The position numbers and the translations under genes were made by a program. A DNA stretch of 64,000 nt from Haemaphysalis longicornis (taxonomy: Eukaryota > Arthropoda > Arachnida > Ixodida > Ixodidae). The stretch lies in contig JABSTR010003292.1 of the NCBI GenBank assembly GCA_013339765.2, forward strand, positions 1 to 64,000. Direction: 5' to 3'. Below are positions 32,389 through 43,417 of this stretch, one piece after another (the stretch's first letter is position 1; each line of letters opens with the position of its first letter). A model generated the notes under the pieces. That model was given only the letters and a program-made list of their open reading frames with translations, did no database searches and was not told the DNA's origin.

Positions 32389-34740
32389 ATGTCTTTGTTT
32401 TCCACAGATGAGTGTAAATCCTTGCTTGCTGACTTTCACCGATCCGTCATACATTTCAACGCTAGAAGCCTCAGGAAAAACATCGATAATATCACTAACT
32501 TTGTTGCCTCAGTAAAACACAGTTTTTCTTTCATCTGTACCTCGGAAACATGGATCTGTGACGATGACTCTCACTTATACGGCTTTCCATCATACGCCTC
32601 TGAGTACTGTAACCGCTCACTTGATAGTCATGGTGGTGCGGCCATCTTCGTTTCCTCTGGTATCTCTTACAGTCGCAGGCTCGACCTTGCAATTGACGTC
32701 ACTCACTGCGAATCAGTTTGGATCGAGACCGACCTGCCATTCTTTCCTGATAGTCGCAAAACATTCATTCTCGGTTGCATTTATCGCTCGCCATCCTCTT
32801 CCGTCACTGAATTCTTATTTTCCCTGGATCAAATCCTCAACAAATTATCATTCGAAAACAAGGATATCTTAATTGTTGGGGATATTAATATAAATTTACT
32901 GGCTGATAATTCTAATATAAATGCAGCATATACCGATTGCTTTACTGGTTACGGCCTTGAGTCTTTGATCACCTCTCATACAAGATGCAACTCTCATGGA
33001 ACAGACAGCTTATTAGACCATGCTTTATCTAATGTTGCACCGGTTCCCGTCGCTGGCGTTATTGAAACTGATATCTCCGATCATTTTCCAATTTTCGTGG
33101 CATTCCCTAGTGAGGCTTCCACTACCCAGTCTTCTTTTTACACAACGATCTTTAATGCAAATAAATTTATTTCCGCTATATCCTCCACCGATTGGTCCGG
33201 CGTTAATTTATCATTGGATCCCATACAAGCATTCACTAAATTCCGTAGCCTGTTCCTTGAAGCAGTCAGCGTAAGTTCCACCAGAGTAAAGTGCAAAAAG
33301 AAGTATACCCTTCCTAATAATCCATGGATGACAAGAGCCCTATTAACCAGTTTAAGAAAAAAAGAAAACTTGTACAAGAAAACTAAGAGACAGCCTTTCA
33401 ACGCAAATCTAGCGGAGCGATATAAAAAGTACAGTAACGTATTAAACAAGCTATTGAAAGTGGCGAAACAGCGTTTTTATAGTAATGCCTTCCTTAAGAA
33501 CAAAAACAATCCTAAAAAACAATGGAAGCTTTTGAACGAATTCTTGTCGCCTTCCTCTGCACCTAAGACGATATCTAAAATTTGTTCTAATAATGAAACT
33601 TACAATCAGCCTAGCCAAATAGCCAGTGCTTTCAGCACCTACTTTTCATTACCCCGTGATAATCGCCAGGGAATATATCAAACAAACTTGCCTCGTTCAT
33701 CATGTTCATTTTTTCTTTTCCCTGTAACGTATGAAGAAGTGTCCCGTACCATCGGCAACTTGAAAAATACTAGTCCCGGATTAGACGATATTTGTGCGCG
33801 TCACCTAAAAATTGCAGTGGATTATATCTGCGAACCCGTTAGCAATATAGTTAATCTCATTTTCAATACCGGCATCTTTCCCCCTGCTTTAAAACGTGCC
33901 AAAATCATACCTGTGTATAAAAAAGGCGACAAAAGTCTAGTTTCTAATTATCGGCCAATTTCAATTCTTTCTTCCTTCAGTAAGATTATTGAGAAATTAT
34001 TTGTTAAGCGTTTAACTGAGTACCTAGATAAATTTAACCTATTAAAACAATGTCAATTTGGATTCCGTTCTGGAAGCTCAACTAGTCTAGCGTTACTTTC
34101 TTTAACTGATCATATTAAACTTTCTATCGATAATGGCTACCTAGTTGGCTCCGTATTTCTGGACTTCACTAAAGCTTTTGATACTATTAATCATAACATC
34201 CTCTTTTCAAAGCTTCAAAGCTATGGAGTTACTGGCCCGACCCTAACCTTTTTACAAAACTATCTTTTAGATAGAGAGTACGTTGTGTACACTAACGGTG
34301 CATTCTCTGACGCTAAAATTATTAATCAAGGTGTCCCGCAGGGATCGATACTTGGTCCCTTGTTGTTCCTATTATATATTAACGACCTTCCAAATTGCTT
34401 AAATTCCTGCCATTGTATTTTATACGCTGACGATACCACTATAATATCTTCTGACAAATCCATCGCAGGTCTTACAGACAAGCTAAACAATGAACTACAG
34501 AATATTTTAAACTGGTGCCGTAATAACTACTTAGATATACACCCTGGAAAAACTAAGTACATGATCTTTAAATCTAGTCAAAGACAAATAAACTCACTTC
34601 CCCCTTTAACTCTCGGTCCTAACCTCATTGCTGTTTGCAACTCTGTTTCCTTTCTTGGTGTTTTACTGGATTCTAACCTAAAGTTTTCTTCGCATATTAA
34701 TCACATCAAGAAAAAACTGCATATGGTATTCGGGCCCTAA
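32389..34740 (+). CDS. CR1 ORF2: endonuclease and reverse transcriptase
   Basis: The 783-codon frame holds an EEP endonuclease (HFNARS at residues 22-27, SETW 52-55, GCIYRSP 129-135, GDIN 164-167, SLLDH 207-211, SDHFP 230-234). The RT follows: RPISIL 522-527, QFGFR 556-560, LDFTKAFDT 591-599, GVPQGSILGPLLF 648-660 and YADD 679-682. All catalytic residues I could place are present. The frame stops at TAA 34738-34740 because one base is missing near 34718; another frame continues the thumb region (AYGIRALIKARPAF) to about 34990. The endonuclease nicks target DNA and the RT copies the element RNA from that nick. Confidence 0.93.
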   Translation: MSLFSTDECKSLLADFHRSVIHFNARSLRKNIDNITNFVASVKHSFSFICTSETWICDDDSHLYGFPSYASEYCNRSLDSHGGAAIFVSSGISYSRRLDLAIDVTHCESVWIETDLPFFPDSRKTFILGCIYRSPSSSVTEFLFSLDQILNKLSFENKDILIVGDININLLADNSNINAAYTDCFTGYGLESLITSHTRCNSHGTDSLLDHALSNVAPVPVAGVIETDISDHFPIFVAFPSEASTTQSSFYTTIFNANKFISAISSTDWSGVNLSLDPIQAFTKFRSLFLEAVSVSSTRVKCKKKYTLPNNPWMTRALLTSLRKKENLYKKTKRQPFNANLAERYKKYSNVLNKLLKVAKQRFYSNAFLKNKNNPKKQWKLLNEFLSPSSAPKTISKICSNNETYNQPSQIASAFSTYFSLPRDNRQGIYQTNLPRSSCSFFLFPVTYEEVSRTIGNLKNTSPGLDDICARHLKIAVDYICEPVSNIVNLIFNTGIFPPALKRAKIIPVYKKGDKSLVSNYRPISILSSFSKIIEKLFVKRLTEYLDKFNLLKQCQFGFRSGSSTSLALLSLTDHIKLSIDNGYLVGSVFLDFTKAFDTINHNILFSKLQSYGVTGPTLTFLQNYLLDREYVVYTNGAFSDAKIINQGVPQGSILGPLLFLLYINDLPNCLNSCHCILYADDTTIISSDKSIAGLTDKLNNELQNILNWCRNNYLDIHPGKTKYMIFKSSQRQINSLPPLTLGPNLIAVCNSVSFLGVLLDSNLKFSSHINHIKKKLHMVFGP

Positions 34741-35245
34741 TTAAAGCTCGTCCAGCATTTTCCGCCTGAGGCTCTCTTATCACTATATTTTTCTTTCATT
34801 CATAGTCATTTAAACTATGGGATCGCGGCTTGGGGTAATACTTATCCTTGTCATATTTCATCAGCCCAACATATTCAAAATCAAGCCATTCGCATTATCA
34901 CCAGGAGCCATTCTCAATCGAACACCCATGACTCATTGTGTTATTATAAGGTGTTATCTGTTAATAAATTGTTTCAGTACAATTTAAGGCCTAATATTTT
35001 TTAAGTCCTTGTGTTTACAATTGCCTTTTACTGTAATTAATCCCACCTCCCTAGTTAACAGCAACACCACTAGGTTTTCATTAAATAGAAACTTTTTACT
35101 ACCACGTGTTCATACTAATTATGGTAAAATGACTTCAACTTTTTCTGCAATACATATTTGGAATTGCTTACCTACTGCTGTGAAACTAATGAATGGTATG
35201 TCGTCATTTAAATCATCTTTGAAAAACCATCTTTTGTTCTGTTAA
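34720..35245 (+). pseudogene. CR1 ORF2 C-terminal part, out of frame
   Basis: Shifted frames contain SLYFSFIHSHLNYGIAAWGN (near 34775-34835) and then, from 35009 to 35245, FSLNRNFLLPRVHTNYGKMT, IWNCLPTAVKL and SSFKSSLKNHLLF. These are the thumb and the conserved CR1-group C-terminus. At least one further frameshift or stop lies near 35004. Reading through is not possible for the present copy. Confidence 0.85.
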
Positions 35246-35497
35246 ACTGTATTCTTTCACCTTTTCTTTGCTTATTTATGTATAATTAATGTGACCATCT
35301 CCCTTATTTATTTCTTTTTTGCACTGTTGAACTATTTACTGTTTTAATTGTTTTCTTGACCATTCCGTCGAATTGTTACTGCCTACTATTATTATTACCC
35401 TTGTTATTATTTATCGAGGGTCCCATTACAGTCTTGTACTTTGGGACCCTTGTCTGTACTGTTTTTCCCGTGTATTTTGTACAATGTATTTGAATAA

Positions 35498-35498
<1 letters not shown>

Positions 35499-35530
<32 letters not shown>
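35499..35530 (+). repeat. (CTT)n 3' tail of the CR1 element
   Basis: About ten CTT units follow GAATAAA at 35490-35496, ending the LINE. CR1-group elements characteristically end in short tandem repeats rather than in poly(A). Confidence 0.85.
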
Positions 35531-35531
<1 letters not shown>

Positions 35532-35532
<1 letters not shown>

Positions 35533-38380
35533 AACTCTACGGCGGCGGAAGTGCGGGGAGCAGTACAATGCATCCTGACTGGTGCCGCACCGGGGCCCGG
35601 ACAAATAAGATACTCCAAAATCTAGACGATGATTCGATCGAAGCGCTCACGCGTTACATGAACGCGTATGGCGAAAGATGCAAAATACCGAAAGAAAAAA
35701 TTACCCCGAAAATCGTAAATCCAAAACATGGCAAGAAATTGCAACTGGAAAATCTCGTGCCATTCCGGTTACCTAGTGCTTGAGCAACCTGCTGGAACAT
35801 GTGGTCTGCCGTATTTAAAAAAATACATGGATCAAAGGGGACTTTTTTCCATTCGATAGTAGGCTTCCAGCCCAAATTAGCGACTCGTGATCTCATGTTG
35901 AGGATAAAACAACAAAGAACAGATGGAGAGGGCTGCTCCCAGGAGAACACGTGGGCGATAATTGAGGTAGATTCTTCTAGGACTACAGTTGATAGTAGGC
36001 TTAGGTTTCAGGGTTATATTTCATACGTTTTATCAGATAGGACGGCATATCTAACTGCCGGCAGCGCCGAGTAGGGTGCGCTAGAACTGGGGAACAGCTG
36101 CACGCCGCAAACTCGGTCCTCTCGCCTTTCCTCTTGCAAAGTTGCCATTCTAGGCTTCCCCCAGATATTGAGAACTATAGAGGGTTTATATTAAAGCCCC
36201 TGTGCAGAGTACGTCCCACTCTTGGTCGCAAGAGGTAGCTACAGGAGTTTGCAAGACGTCCTACAACGAGCTATTGACTCGGTGGAAACGTCCGTCAAGA
36301 TGAGACTCAAAAGTACAGGGAAGGCTCATAGCAAGTGGGGCTTAGACGAGTGTTCCACTGCCCCGAAGCACTCTCGGCCTTTATTTGTCGGCGAAAGATA
36401 ATTTAATTGCCTTGAAATTCCCAATTTACCAATGACGTTTCGTGGGACGTCAATGGAGGCCAGACCCCCTTGAGACAGTGGTGTGGTCTAGTAGGAAAAC
36501 TAAAACCTACCTAGCGAAACATCGCGGCCGCAACAGCCACTGGTTGTATACCCGGCGAATACGACAAAACAACTTGCCCGCCCCACACTTCCGTTTCCTG
36601 CAACACTCTGTGCATCAACCTTAGTGCTACTTGGGACGGGAAATGGTGGTTAGACAATGTGAATGTGCCCCGCCAACTTTTACTTTACCCACAAAACGTC
36701 TAGCGGACAGCGCAACCGCAGCGCGAACGACGACAGGGGCGCGGTTTTGATTTGCATTCTCGTTATGGATACCATGGATTTAGTCGTTTCGATGCTCTCG
36801 GCTAAACAACGTGGCGCCATCTCTTTAACTTGTAACAGCGTACAACACTATTTTTTTCATTGCGATATGGTAACGCTTATTGCGCCATCTGCTAAATGTT
36901 TTGCGAAGCGAGTTGCCCATTAACCCATCTGCCAGAAGTGTGCCCGTAGACGTTTTACGAGCGCCAAAACCACTACTGACAAACGCCTTCTGCCAGTATG
37001 GAATGAAAATCGCGCATAGCATGACACAAATATAATTTAAATAAGTACGCACAGTAGTTGGAGCATAGCAGCACAGAACGCCCTTAATCAAAAGACCTGT
37101 CTTGACGCCTTTTATTAAACTTCCAGACAATGAAGAAATGATTTCGAACAAACACATCGTCACGGCACGCACCTTGAGGCCGAAGCACGAAATTTAAAGG
37201 CGATGGATTGCCTCCTGTTCGCCGTTAGGGTACACTCGCTTTTTGCCATTTACGGAGGCGAACAAGTCATCTCACTCCGATGCAAGCCGAGAAAGTTTTT
37301 TTAAAAAATCCCGCATACTCTACATACCCGGTGCGGGGTTGCATCGCCGCTAGTGATAAGTCCAAACAGTGCGTCCACTATAAAATTTAAGGAGGTACTG
37401 TTCCAACTTACTAAGCACATTTCTACCCGGAGGAGCAGCCAGTTGATTTTATTCGCGAATGAGCGCGACCACAGCAAGCACACAGCTTCGACCGCAGGCG
37501 TGGGTGCAAAACTTCGTTCGGACAGACAGCGCACCATGAGGAAGCAAAAACCTTGTTCTATCAGACGAAAACTGGTGTCCACAAAATAGCGGAAACGTGC
37601 AAGCCCGACGAGCTACTTGCCGCCATGATGTAAACAAGGAGATAACAGACATGCGATAGCGCCGATCCTTAAATAACTATCGCAATCACCACCTGAGCCG
37701 CGGCTAGGCAGCATGCGAATGTCGGCACAGCTTGAATTATACCTGTAGGTTATAATTGTTTGTCACTTATGAAATTTGATGTGAAAGAAAGATTTCATGT
37801 GTTTCTCAGAGATCTTGTGGGCGTGGTCCTCGTTTTGTTGTTCGTCACGTTACCCTTGGTACATCCGCTCACTCCCCGTTGACGTCATTTCTGTTGGGCG
37901 GTTCATGGCATAATTCTTTTTATTTTCGTGATTATTGTTAATGTACTACCCAAGAGACTTGTATAACGGTTTTCTGAGGGTGCCAATTTATATATTTACA
38001 CGACCTGTGTTTTTGCTTTCTACGTCTTTTTAAGTTGCTCACCGCAAACGTGGGGGCTCAAGCTATACCGACTGACGCTAAGGGGGTGCAACTCGGTTTA
38101 CGAAACACCAAAAATTAAACTCGAACCCGACAGTAACTACCATCAGGGACTTTTGACTGGAAATAACACTGATGCTACAAGGGCGCTTTAAAAGGCTTTG
38201 TATCAGATCACTCCTCTCATCTCCTCCATCGCCTTTAGGCACCATGGGATGAAAGAGTTGAACCTAATCAGACTCTTTTTCACGCGTTCATCCTAATCCA
38301 CGGGGTCAACGCCGCTCTTTTCGTAAACCGAAATGTCGACGAAAAGAGCCTGATAAAAGTCATGATAAAAGCCAGATAAA
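35532..38380. other. No confident gene
   Basis: Just after the LINE an open frame continues on the plus strand to 35783 (about 82 codons, GGGSAGSSTMHPDW then RTNKILQNLDDDSIEALT), overlapped by a 98-codon minus-strand frame (35654-35950). Neither is recognised. (G)GCGCCATCT occurs near 36811 and 36885. From 36900 to 38380 I see no coding or structural signal. Confidence 0.25.
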
Positions 38381-38382
38381 AA

Positions 38383-38413
38383 GCCTAGTCATGACTAAAA
38401 GCCATGACTAGGC
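38383..38413. repeat. Short perfect inverted repeat
   Basis: GCCTAGTCATG (38383-38393) and CATGACTAGGC (38403-38413) form an 11-bp perfect stem with a 9-nt loop. Upstream is a run of degenerate GATAAAAG repeats (38351-38382). Confidence 0.7.
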
Positions 38414-38642
38414 ATAGCTATCACCGCATCTCACTAACGTTTGGAGCGGTCTGATAGCACAACACCCTGGACGAGCTGAGCGAAGCTCAGCGGACTTTTC
38501 TACTGGGAAGGGCTCCAAGAGCCCGACCGGGTTGCATACCATAATATCATTGCACGTGAATTAAGCATCCTAATATGGCGCTAAATTAGATATTCCGCAA
38601 GACATTGGGACATGGATTGAAGCCACACCGTTACCGTGAGAC

Positions 38643-39521
38643 ATGCACCTCATGCACAATGCGGGACGCAGACGCGAGAAAGCTAAGCCCCTGCAAAAGC
38701 GCTTCCGAATATCCGCGGACTTTATCTACGCGGATATAGGCGATTACGACGACCTTGACTATATGAACGTTGCAGAAGCGAACCTACGGGCAGAGTCCTT
38801 CAATGCTTTTGAAGAACTCTGCTACGGGGTTATTCAAGAACTTCTAGCACGTTCCTCTCGACGTCCCCGGGGGTTGCGTAAGAGGCGTCTATTGCCGTTG
38901 CCATGACGGCACCCCCAAAGTATTTTCATATGAATTAACTCAAAGTCAGCGTTTCTAAATTTCCCAATTGGCCGCGTGTCATCCAAAGCGCTCGAACCCA
39001 GTCAGAGGCGTCCGAATAGACCTCACTGAGGCCTCGGAATGGACTCATTGAGGTTTCGGGTAAAGGAGCACGACGTGGCTCGACGTCTAAGCAACGGAAA
39101 CGACGTTGACCTTTCCATCGTCAGCACGCACTCGTCTTGCTGGTCAGGCCGGGACAGGCTGGTGTGGTATCTTGACGTAATATATCATTGTATATTAAGG
39201 AGGGTCACGTACACCGTAGCACACAGAATCCCAACCAAGCGACAGTCAGTGGCGTGGCGGCTCCTCCAGACTGACACTTTCCCCAACCCCAACACTGTAA
39301 GAAATATGGGGCGTGCTTCGAGAGTTGAACAGCTTCTTTATTTCAACCGGCGTGGTTTATTACCGCCCGCATCTGACGCGGTATCTGATCCCATGTTCCC
39401 TTTAGGAGGAAACCAGAATAAAACTGCTCACGAACTCTTTCAAAACTGGCTGCAGTTGAATGGTGGTCGCATCCCTTCCGCGGGAGAGAATCAAACAGCA
39501 AAGGAACACTCACGTGTATAA
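38643..39521 (+). other. Two unrecognised open frames
   Basis: Frames at 38643-38906 (87 codons, MHLMHNAGRRREKAKPLQKR at its start) and 39039-39521 (160 codons, MDSLRFRVKEHDVARRLSNG) lie close together on the plus strand. Neither matches a family I know. Both could be fragments of one decayed gene or chance open frames. The DNA between them has no obvious splice pair. Confidence 0.2.
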
Positions 39522-40355
39522 AACAAAAGAAATGTAGAATGATTCACGTCGGAAGAAACTCGTGGATATCGCCCTCCACCGAAAACTGTCGCTCCAGAGA
39601 AGTCGCCAGGTGGGGTACACATAAATACGTAGAAACAAGACAATATGGAGGGGTCGTGCAGAACGTGGCTTCAGCCGGGGAAGGCTTCGTGTCTTCGGGT
39701 TTTCTGTCACAATTTGGCAGTGGAAGCGTGGCCAAGTGGCTCGTCCGCATATTTGTGCGGAAGAAGTTACGAGGAACGTTTTCGAAAAAACGTGCATCAT
39801 TTGCCTCTGAAAAGTCTCTGCAGCAACATGTGAAGTTTCGGAAGCTCTGATACAAGCAACAAAAGTGGCCCAGATTACAAGCATTTTGACACGACGACTC
39901 CTTCAGCGACAGCAGACAGCCGTGCCTTGGAATATTCGTACTTCGATAAGGGTGGATACAATGAATTTCGCCGTCAGCGTGGTTTGGAATGCGTGCATTC
40001 TGCTTCGATAAGATGCTGAAATCGTAATGACCTCTGCTCTATTTCGGCATGTACAGTGCGTGCGTGCTCTTCAAGATTGTTCTGCCAAACAGTGACGTGC
40101 GATTTTTCACTGCAGGCTACCCCTCCAGGTCTTTCTGTGCTTATGTGTTGTCAATTATTCAAGATTCATGAATGCAAGGAATAAAGCTAAGGACCGACTT
40201 TTAGATGCGACTGCATCTCATTCACTCTCCTTGTCCCTCCATACGGCGTTGTTGTCCGTCTACACCCCTCCCCCATTCACCTCGCCGCGCGAGCTGCGCT
40301 CTCCGCCGCTCACCCCCTCTCGTCTCCGATAGCGAACACTCTCTGGCGAGGGGCA
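39522..40355. other. No gene recognised
   Basis: Overlapping open frames at 39510-39884 on both strands (up to 124 codons) have no motif. AATAAA lies near 40181. AGATGCGACTGCATCT (40203-40218) is a short hairpin. A pyrimidine-rich stretch follows to 40330. Confidence 0.25.
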
Positions 40356-40358
40356 TTG

Positions 40359-40475
40359 GATTGGATTCGGTTGGATTGGCTTGGCTTGGCTCGGCTCGGC
40401 TTGGCTTGGCTTGGATTGATTTGGATTTGGGTTGGATTGGATTGGAATAAAGTGGATTGTGTTGGATTGTGTTGC
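40359..40475. repeat. Degenerate (TTGGA/TTGGC)n pentanucleotide repeat
   Basis: Repeated TTGGATTGG, TTGGCTTGG and CTCGG units dominate this stretch. The open frames across it on both strands are by-products of the repeat. Confidence 0.85.
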
Positions 40476-40679
40476 GTCATAGCCGCGGCAGGGGGTTCAC
40501 GGTACGTTTCACGCGACGGAAGAAAAAACGTAACGGAAACTACAACGGAACCCCCTATGCGTCGCATCTACTCAGCTAGGGGTTCCCGCGAGGGGAGGTG
40601 GGAGAAATTTTTATTTAAGTTCTCACGCTCTGCATCTGAAATAATACACAGTAGGAAGTTGGGCTTGTTGATGATGAAT

Positions 40680-40790
40680 TCTTGTAGGCTAAGCGCGAGG
40701 CAGACACAGGAGGAGACAACAGAAGAGACAAGAGGTCCTAGTCCTATCTCTTGTCTCGTCCTGTGACTGTCTCGGGCTTAGCCTACAAGA
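40680..40790. repeat. Foldback FB5
   Basis: TCTTGTAGGCTAAGCGCGAG (from 40680) pairs imperfectly with CTCGGGCTTAGCCTACAAGA (ending 40790). The inner arms are purine-rich on one side and pyrimidine-rich on the other (GAGACAAGAG near 40723, CTCTTGTCTC near 40747), with a loop near 40733-40745. It lacks the ACCAAC block that flanks FB1-FB3. Confidence 0.75.
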
Positions 40791-41272
40791 GCTAAATAAA
40801 ACAGTTGGAAGATATGATTGTGTACTGCTGCCCAGTCCTAAGGAATATTGCCGCGAACCATGAATCGGGTTTGTTTGTCTATTTATGTTTTGCTTTTACC
40901 GCCCGGTTGCGCCGGTCTGTATTATCTGGGTTATCTGTGTGCCAGTGAAAGCGCGTGTTGCATTCTTTCTTTATATGCCGCATGTGTTATCTCCTCTGAT
41001 AGGAAGAGCGTTCCGGACTAACGTGAAGAGCCTAGAATAATCTTCTTTGTTCTGGATGTAATTCAACGGTTCCAGAAACACTCCCGCACAAAGATAAATT
41101 GCCGCGGATCCAAGGACTTGGCATTGGTTCCCCGAGATTCGCCTACGCACATCCCTTTGTTGACTGCTCCTTCGCCGCCAGTGTATTCTTTCAGTTGTTA
41201 GGGGAGCACAACTTCACTCCAATAAACTTGTTTTTCCTTTAGAAGACAGCTGCGTCCTTGTTGTCTACGTGA
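40791..41272 (+). mobile_element. Probable 5' LTR region of the long Gypsy element
   Basis: The stretch up to CTACGTGACA (41263-41272) precedes TCTGGTAGAGGTGCGGGG, which looks like a primer-binding-site region at the start of a Gypsy interior. An AATAAA near 41220 fits an LTR poly(A) signal. The left border is not defined because no second LTR survives. Confidence 0.45.
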
Positions 41273-41279
41273 CATCTGG

Positions 41280-42151
41280 TAGAGGTGCGGGGTACATGCA
41301 ACCTAAGCCCTCGTTAAGCCGACAAGCAAGCCCAACTCGTGTCAGTCGCTGGCAGCAAGGTCTTCAGCCAGAGTTTGGACAGCTTCGAGATAACGTGGAG
41401 AAAGAAGACGTCGCGAAAACCACCGTGATCAACGGAGGCACCATGACAGCGCTTCCAATCCTGCCTTCGTTCTTCAGCAATCCAGGGAGCCGCCATCATT
41501 TAATGGGTCACCTTCGAAAGATCCCAAAGACTGGTTGGAGCAAGTCGAATGGGTCATGCTTTTTAACCGCTGGGACGAAGCGGAGGCACTCAGCCAAGTG
41601 TTCTTCTACCTGGAAGATTCAGCACGGATCTAGTTCGAAAACCATGAAAGCTCCCTAGTGTCTTGGAACGAATTCGGAATGCAATTTTGACGACGTTCAC
41701 TACTGTTGTGCGAAGAGAGCGGGCCGAAGTTTTGCTGCAACCACGGACATAACACCCTAACGAAAGCGTTATTGTATTTCTCGAAGAGATGAAAAGGCTT
41801 TTCAGGCGTGCTGACCCTTTGATGTCAGAAGAAAAGAAGTTACACTTTTTATTGCGCGCTGTGAAAGAGGAACTGCTTGCTGGACTTGCCTGCAATCCGC
41901 CCAGAACCGTCGCCGAATTCGTAACTGAAGCCAGCGCAATTGAGAAGGCCCTCGAAATTCGTGGTAAGCAGTATGACCGCAACTTTTTTGGCATGGCCAA
42001 TGCGAACTACATCGACAGTATGCAGATTCCGGCCGACAGCATACGCGAGACTATCCGCGCAATCGTGAGGGAGGAGCTACAGAAACTTGTCCCCACGCCG
42101 CCACATTCCCAAGGCGTTTCCCTTACCGACGTTATAAGGGAAATAGTGTAG
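41280..42151 (+). pseudogene. Gypsy gag
   Basis: A first frame (41269-41658) is followed by a second (41789-42151) with LFRRADPLMSEEKKLHFLLR and AGLACNPPRTVAEFVTEA, the wording of the retrotransposon gag domain just before the nucleocapsid. Stops and shifts lie between 41655 and 41790. The cysteine-rich nucleocapsid motif expected near 42330-42420 is no longer recognisable. Confidence 0.75.
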
Positions 42152-42896
42152 CAAGCGCTGGAAACTTCAACGACATTTAGAAACACCCGCTAGCCGCAAG
42201 CCATGTCCAACGCGGCTGCTGTCCACCGGCCTCGCCCACCTGCACCCTGTCGTCACGGGGCTCCGAACCGTCGCCCCCTGCCACCGGCCCGAGCACCTGC
42301 GGTGCACCCCCCGCCCTAAGGAAGGCCGAGCTGTGGTGAACGCCGATAAATATCTGCTGTGCTACCACATCTACCGTCGCTACCCCTACAAGAGGCTTCT
42401 CTGTCGACGCCCAACGCCTCCGACCGGACCAGCGCCCTACTGAGATCGAACACTAACTGTCCACAACCCAGCGCGCAGGCCCACCGCGCTTTAAACGTTC
42501 GCCATCCCCCTACCCATACCGGTCGCCAAGTCGTCTAGCCAACGCAGACATCGCGCGTGGGAGGTCCCCCAGACCACTTAGGGGAAACTAAAAGCAGCAA
42601 CTTCTGGAGGTGAGGTTGCACGAGGGCGGAAAAATAAAATCCCTTGAACGACGCAACGACTCGCCGAAGACCACGATTCACGACATGCCCTCAGCCCGAT
42701 GACCCTATCTAACCCGGACATGACAACCGAACACGACGACAACGACATGACGTGACGCGAACCAGACATGACTGGGCCCGCCGTTCAGGAGACGACGATA
42801 ACGACGACGCATACTGCCCAACCGTCAAGACGCACAAGCCGAGATACGACGCCCCAACGAACACGGAACTCGAGGAAGGCGGAGCCCGACGTCAAA

Positions 42897-43180
42897 ATGT
42901 CTATCGACAGCTTTGTTGTAGTCGCCCTGTTAGAAACCGGAGCCGACTACTCAGCAATGAGTGAATCATTTGCGTCTAAGGTGAAGAAAGTTACAACCAG
43001 ATGGGAAGGGCTGCACATCCCCACAGCAGGAGGCCATCTGTAACTCCAAGTGGAACGTGGACATCACCGTCGTTGACGGCACAACGTACCCTGCCACGTT
43101 CGTCATCTTGCCTAACTGCCCCCGCGACGTAATCCTTAGAAATGACTTTTTGATGGACAACGGTCAATAATTGATCTACA
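42897..43180 (+). pseudogene. Gypsy aspartic protease
   Basis: IDSFVVVALLETGADYSAMS contains the active-site strand, normally LVDTGAD. The catalytic aspartate is glutamate here (codon 42933-42935), a change expected to disable the enzyme. The second half continues in a shifted frame with a strand resembling ILRNDFL near 43133-43153. Confidence 0.7.
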
Positions 43181-43417
43181 GACCCAGTCGATCACTCCAT
43201 GACGCCGGAACCGAACCCCGAACACCGTGCCCCTGTAAGGATCACCGATGATTATGTCACCCTGCCACCCCTCGCAATCTTCATGATAACCGTCTACTGT
43301 AAAGATGCTGCTCCTGACGTCGACGCTATCGTAGAAAGTCACCAAAGGTTGCTTCTCGACCACGGTGTCTCCATCGCAAGAGGCATTGCGCGCTTAGGGC
43401 AACGCTAATCCCACCTT

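Larger units (their letters stand above)
31008..35531 (+). mobile_element. CR1-group LINE, nearly full length
   Basis: Order: tandem 5' UTR monomers (31008-31518), unique leader, ORF1 (31613-32334), a 54-bp gap, ORF2 (32389-34740 plus a frameshifted C-terminus to 35245), 3' UTR and a (CTT)n tail (35499-35530). The ORF2 C-terminal wording (WNCLP then SFKSSLKNHL) and the ORF1 FP domain fit the CR1/L2/Rex group. A possible 6-bp target duplication AAACTC occurs at 31000-31005 and 35532-35537. Only two frameshifts were noticed, making it the youngest-looking element in the window. Confidence 0.92.

Noticed and set aside
28560..35560. Similarity between GGAGGAAGTGCAGGG (28566) and GGCGGAAGTGCGGGG (35544)
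   Set aside because: Too short to separate from chance or an ETS-like site; no further alignment on either side.
40310..40567. Minus-strand frame in the pentanucleotide repeat
   Set aside because: Low-complexity translation (Asn/Pro/Thr/Ser/Gln) of the TTGGA repeat.
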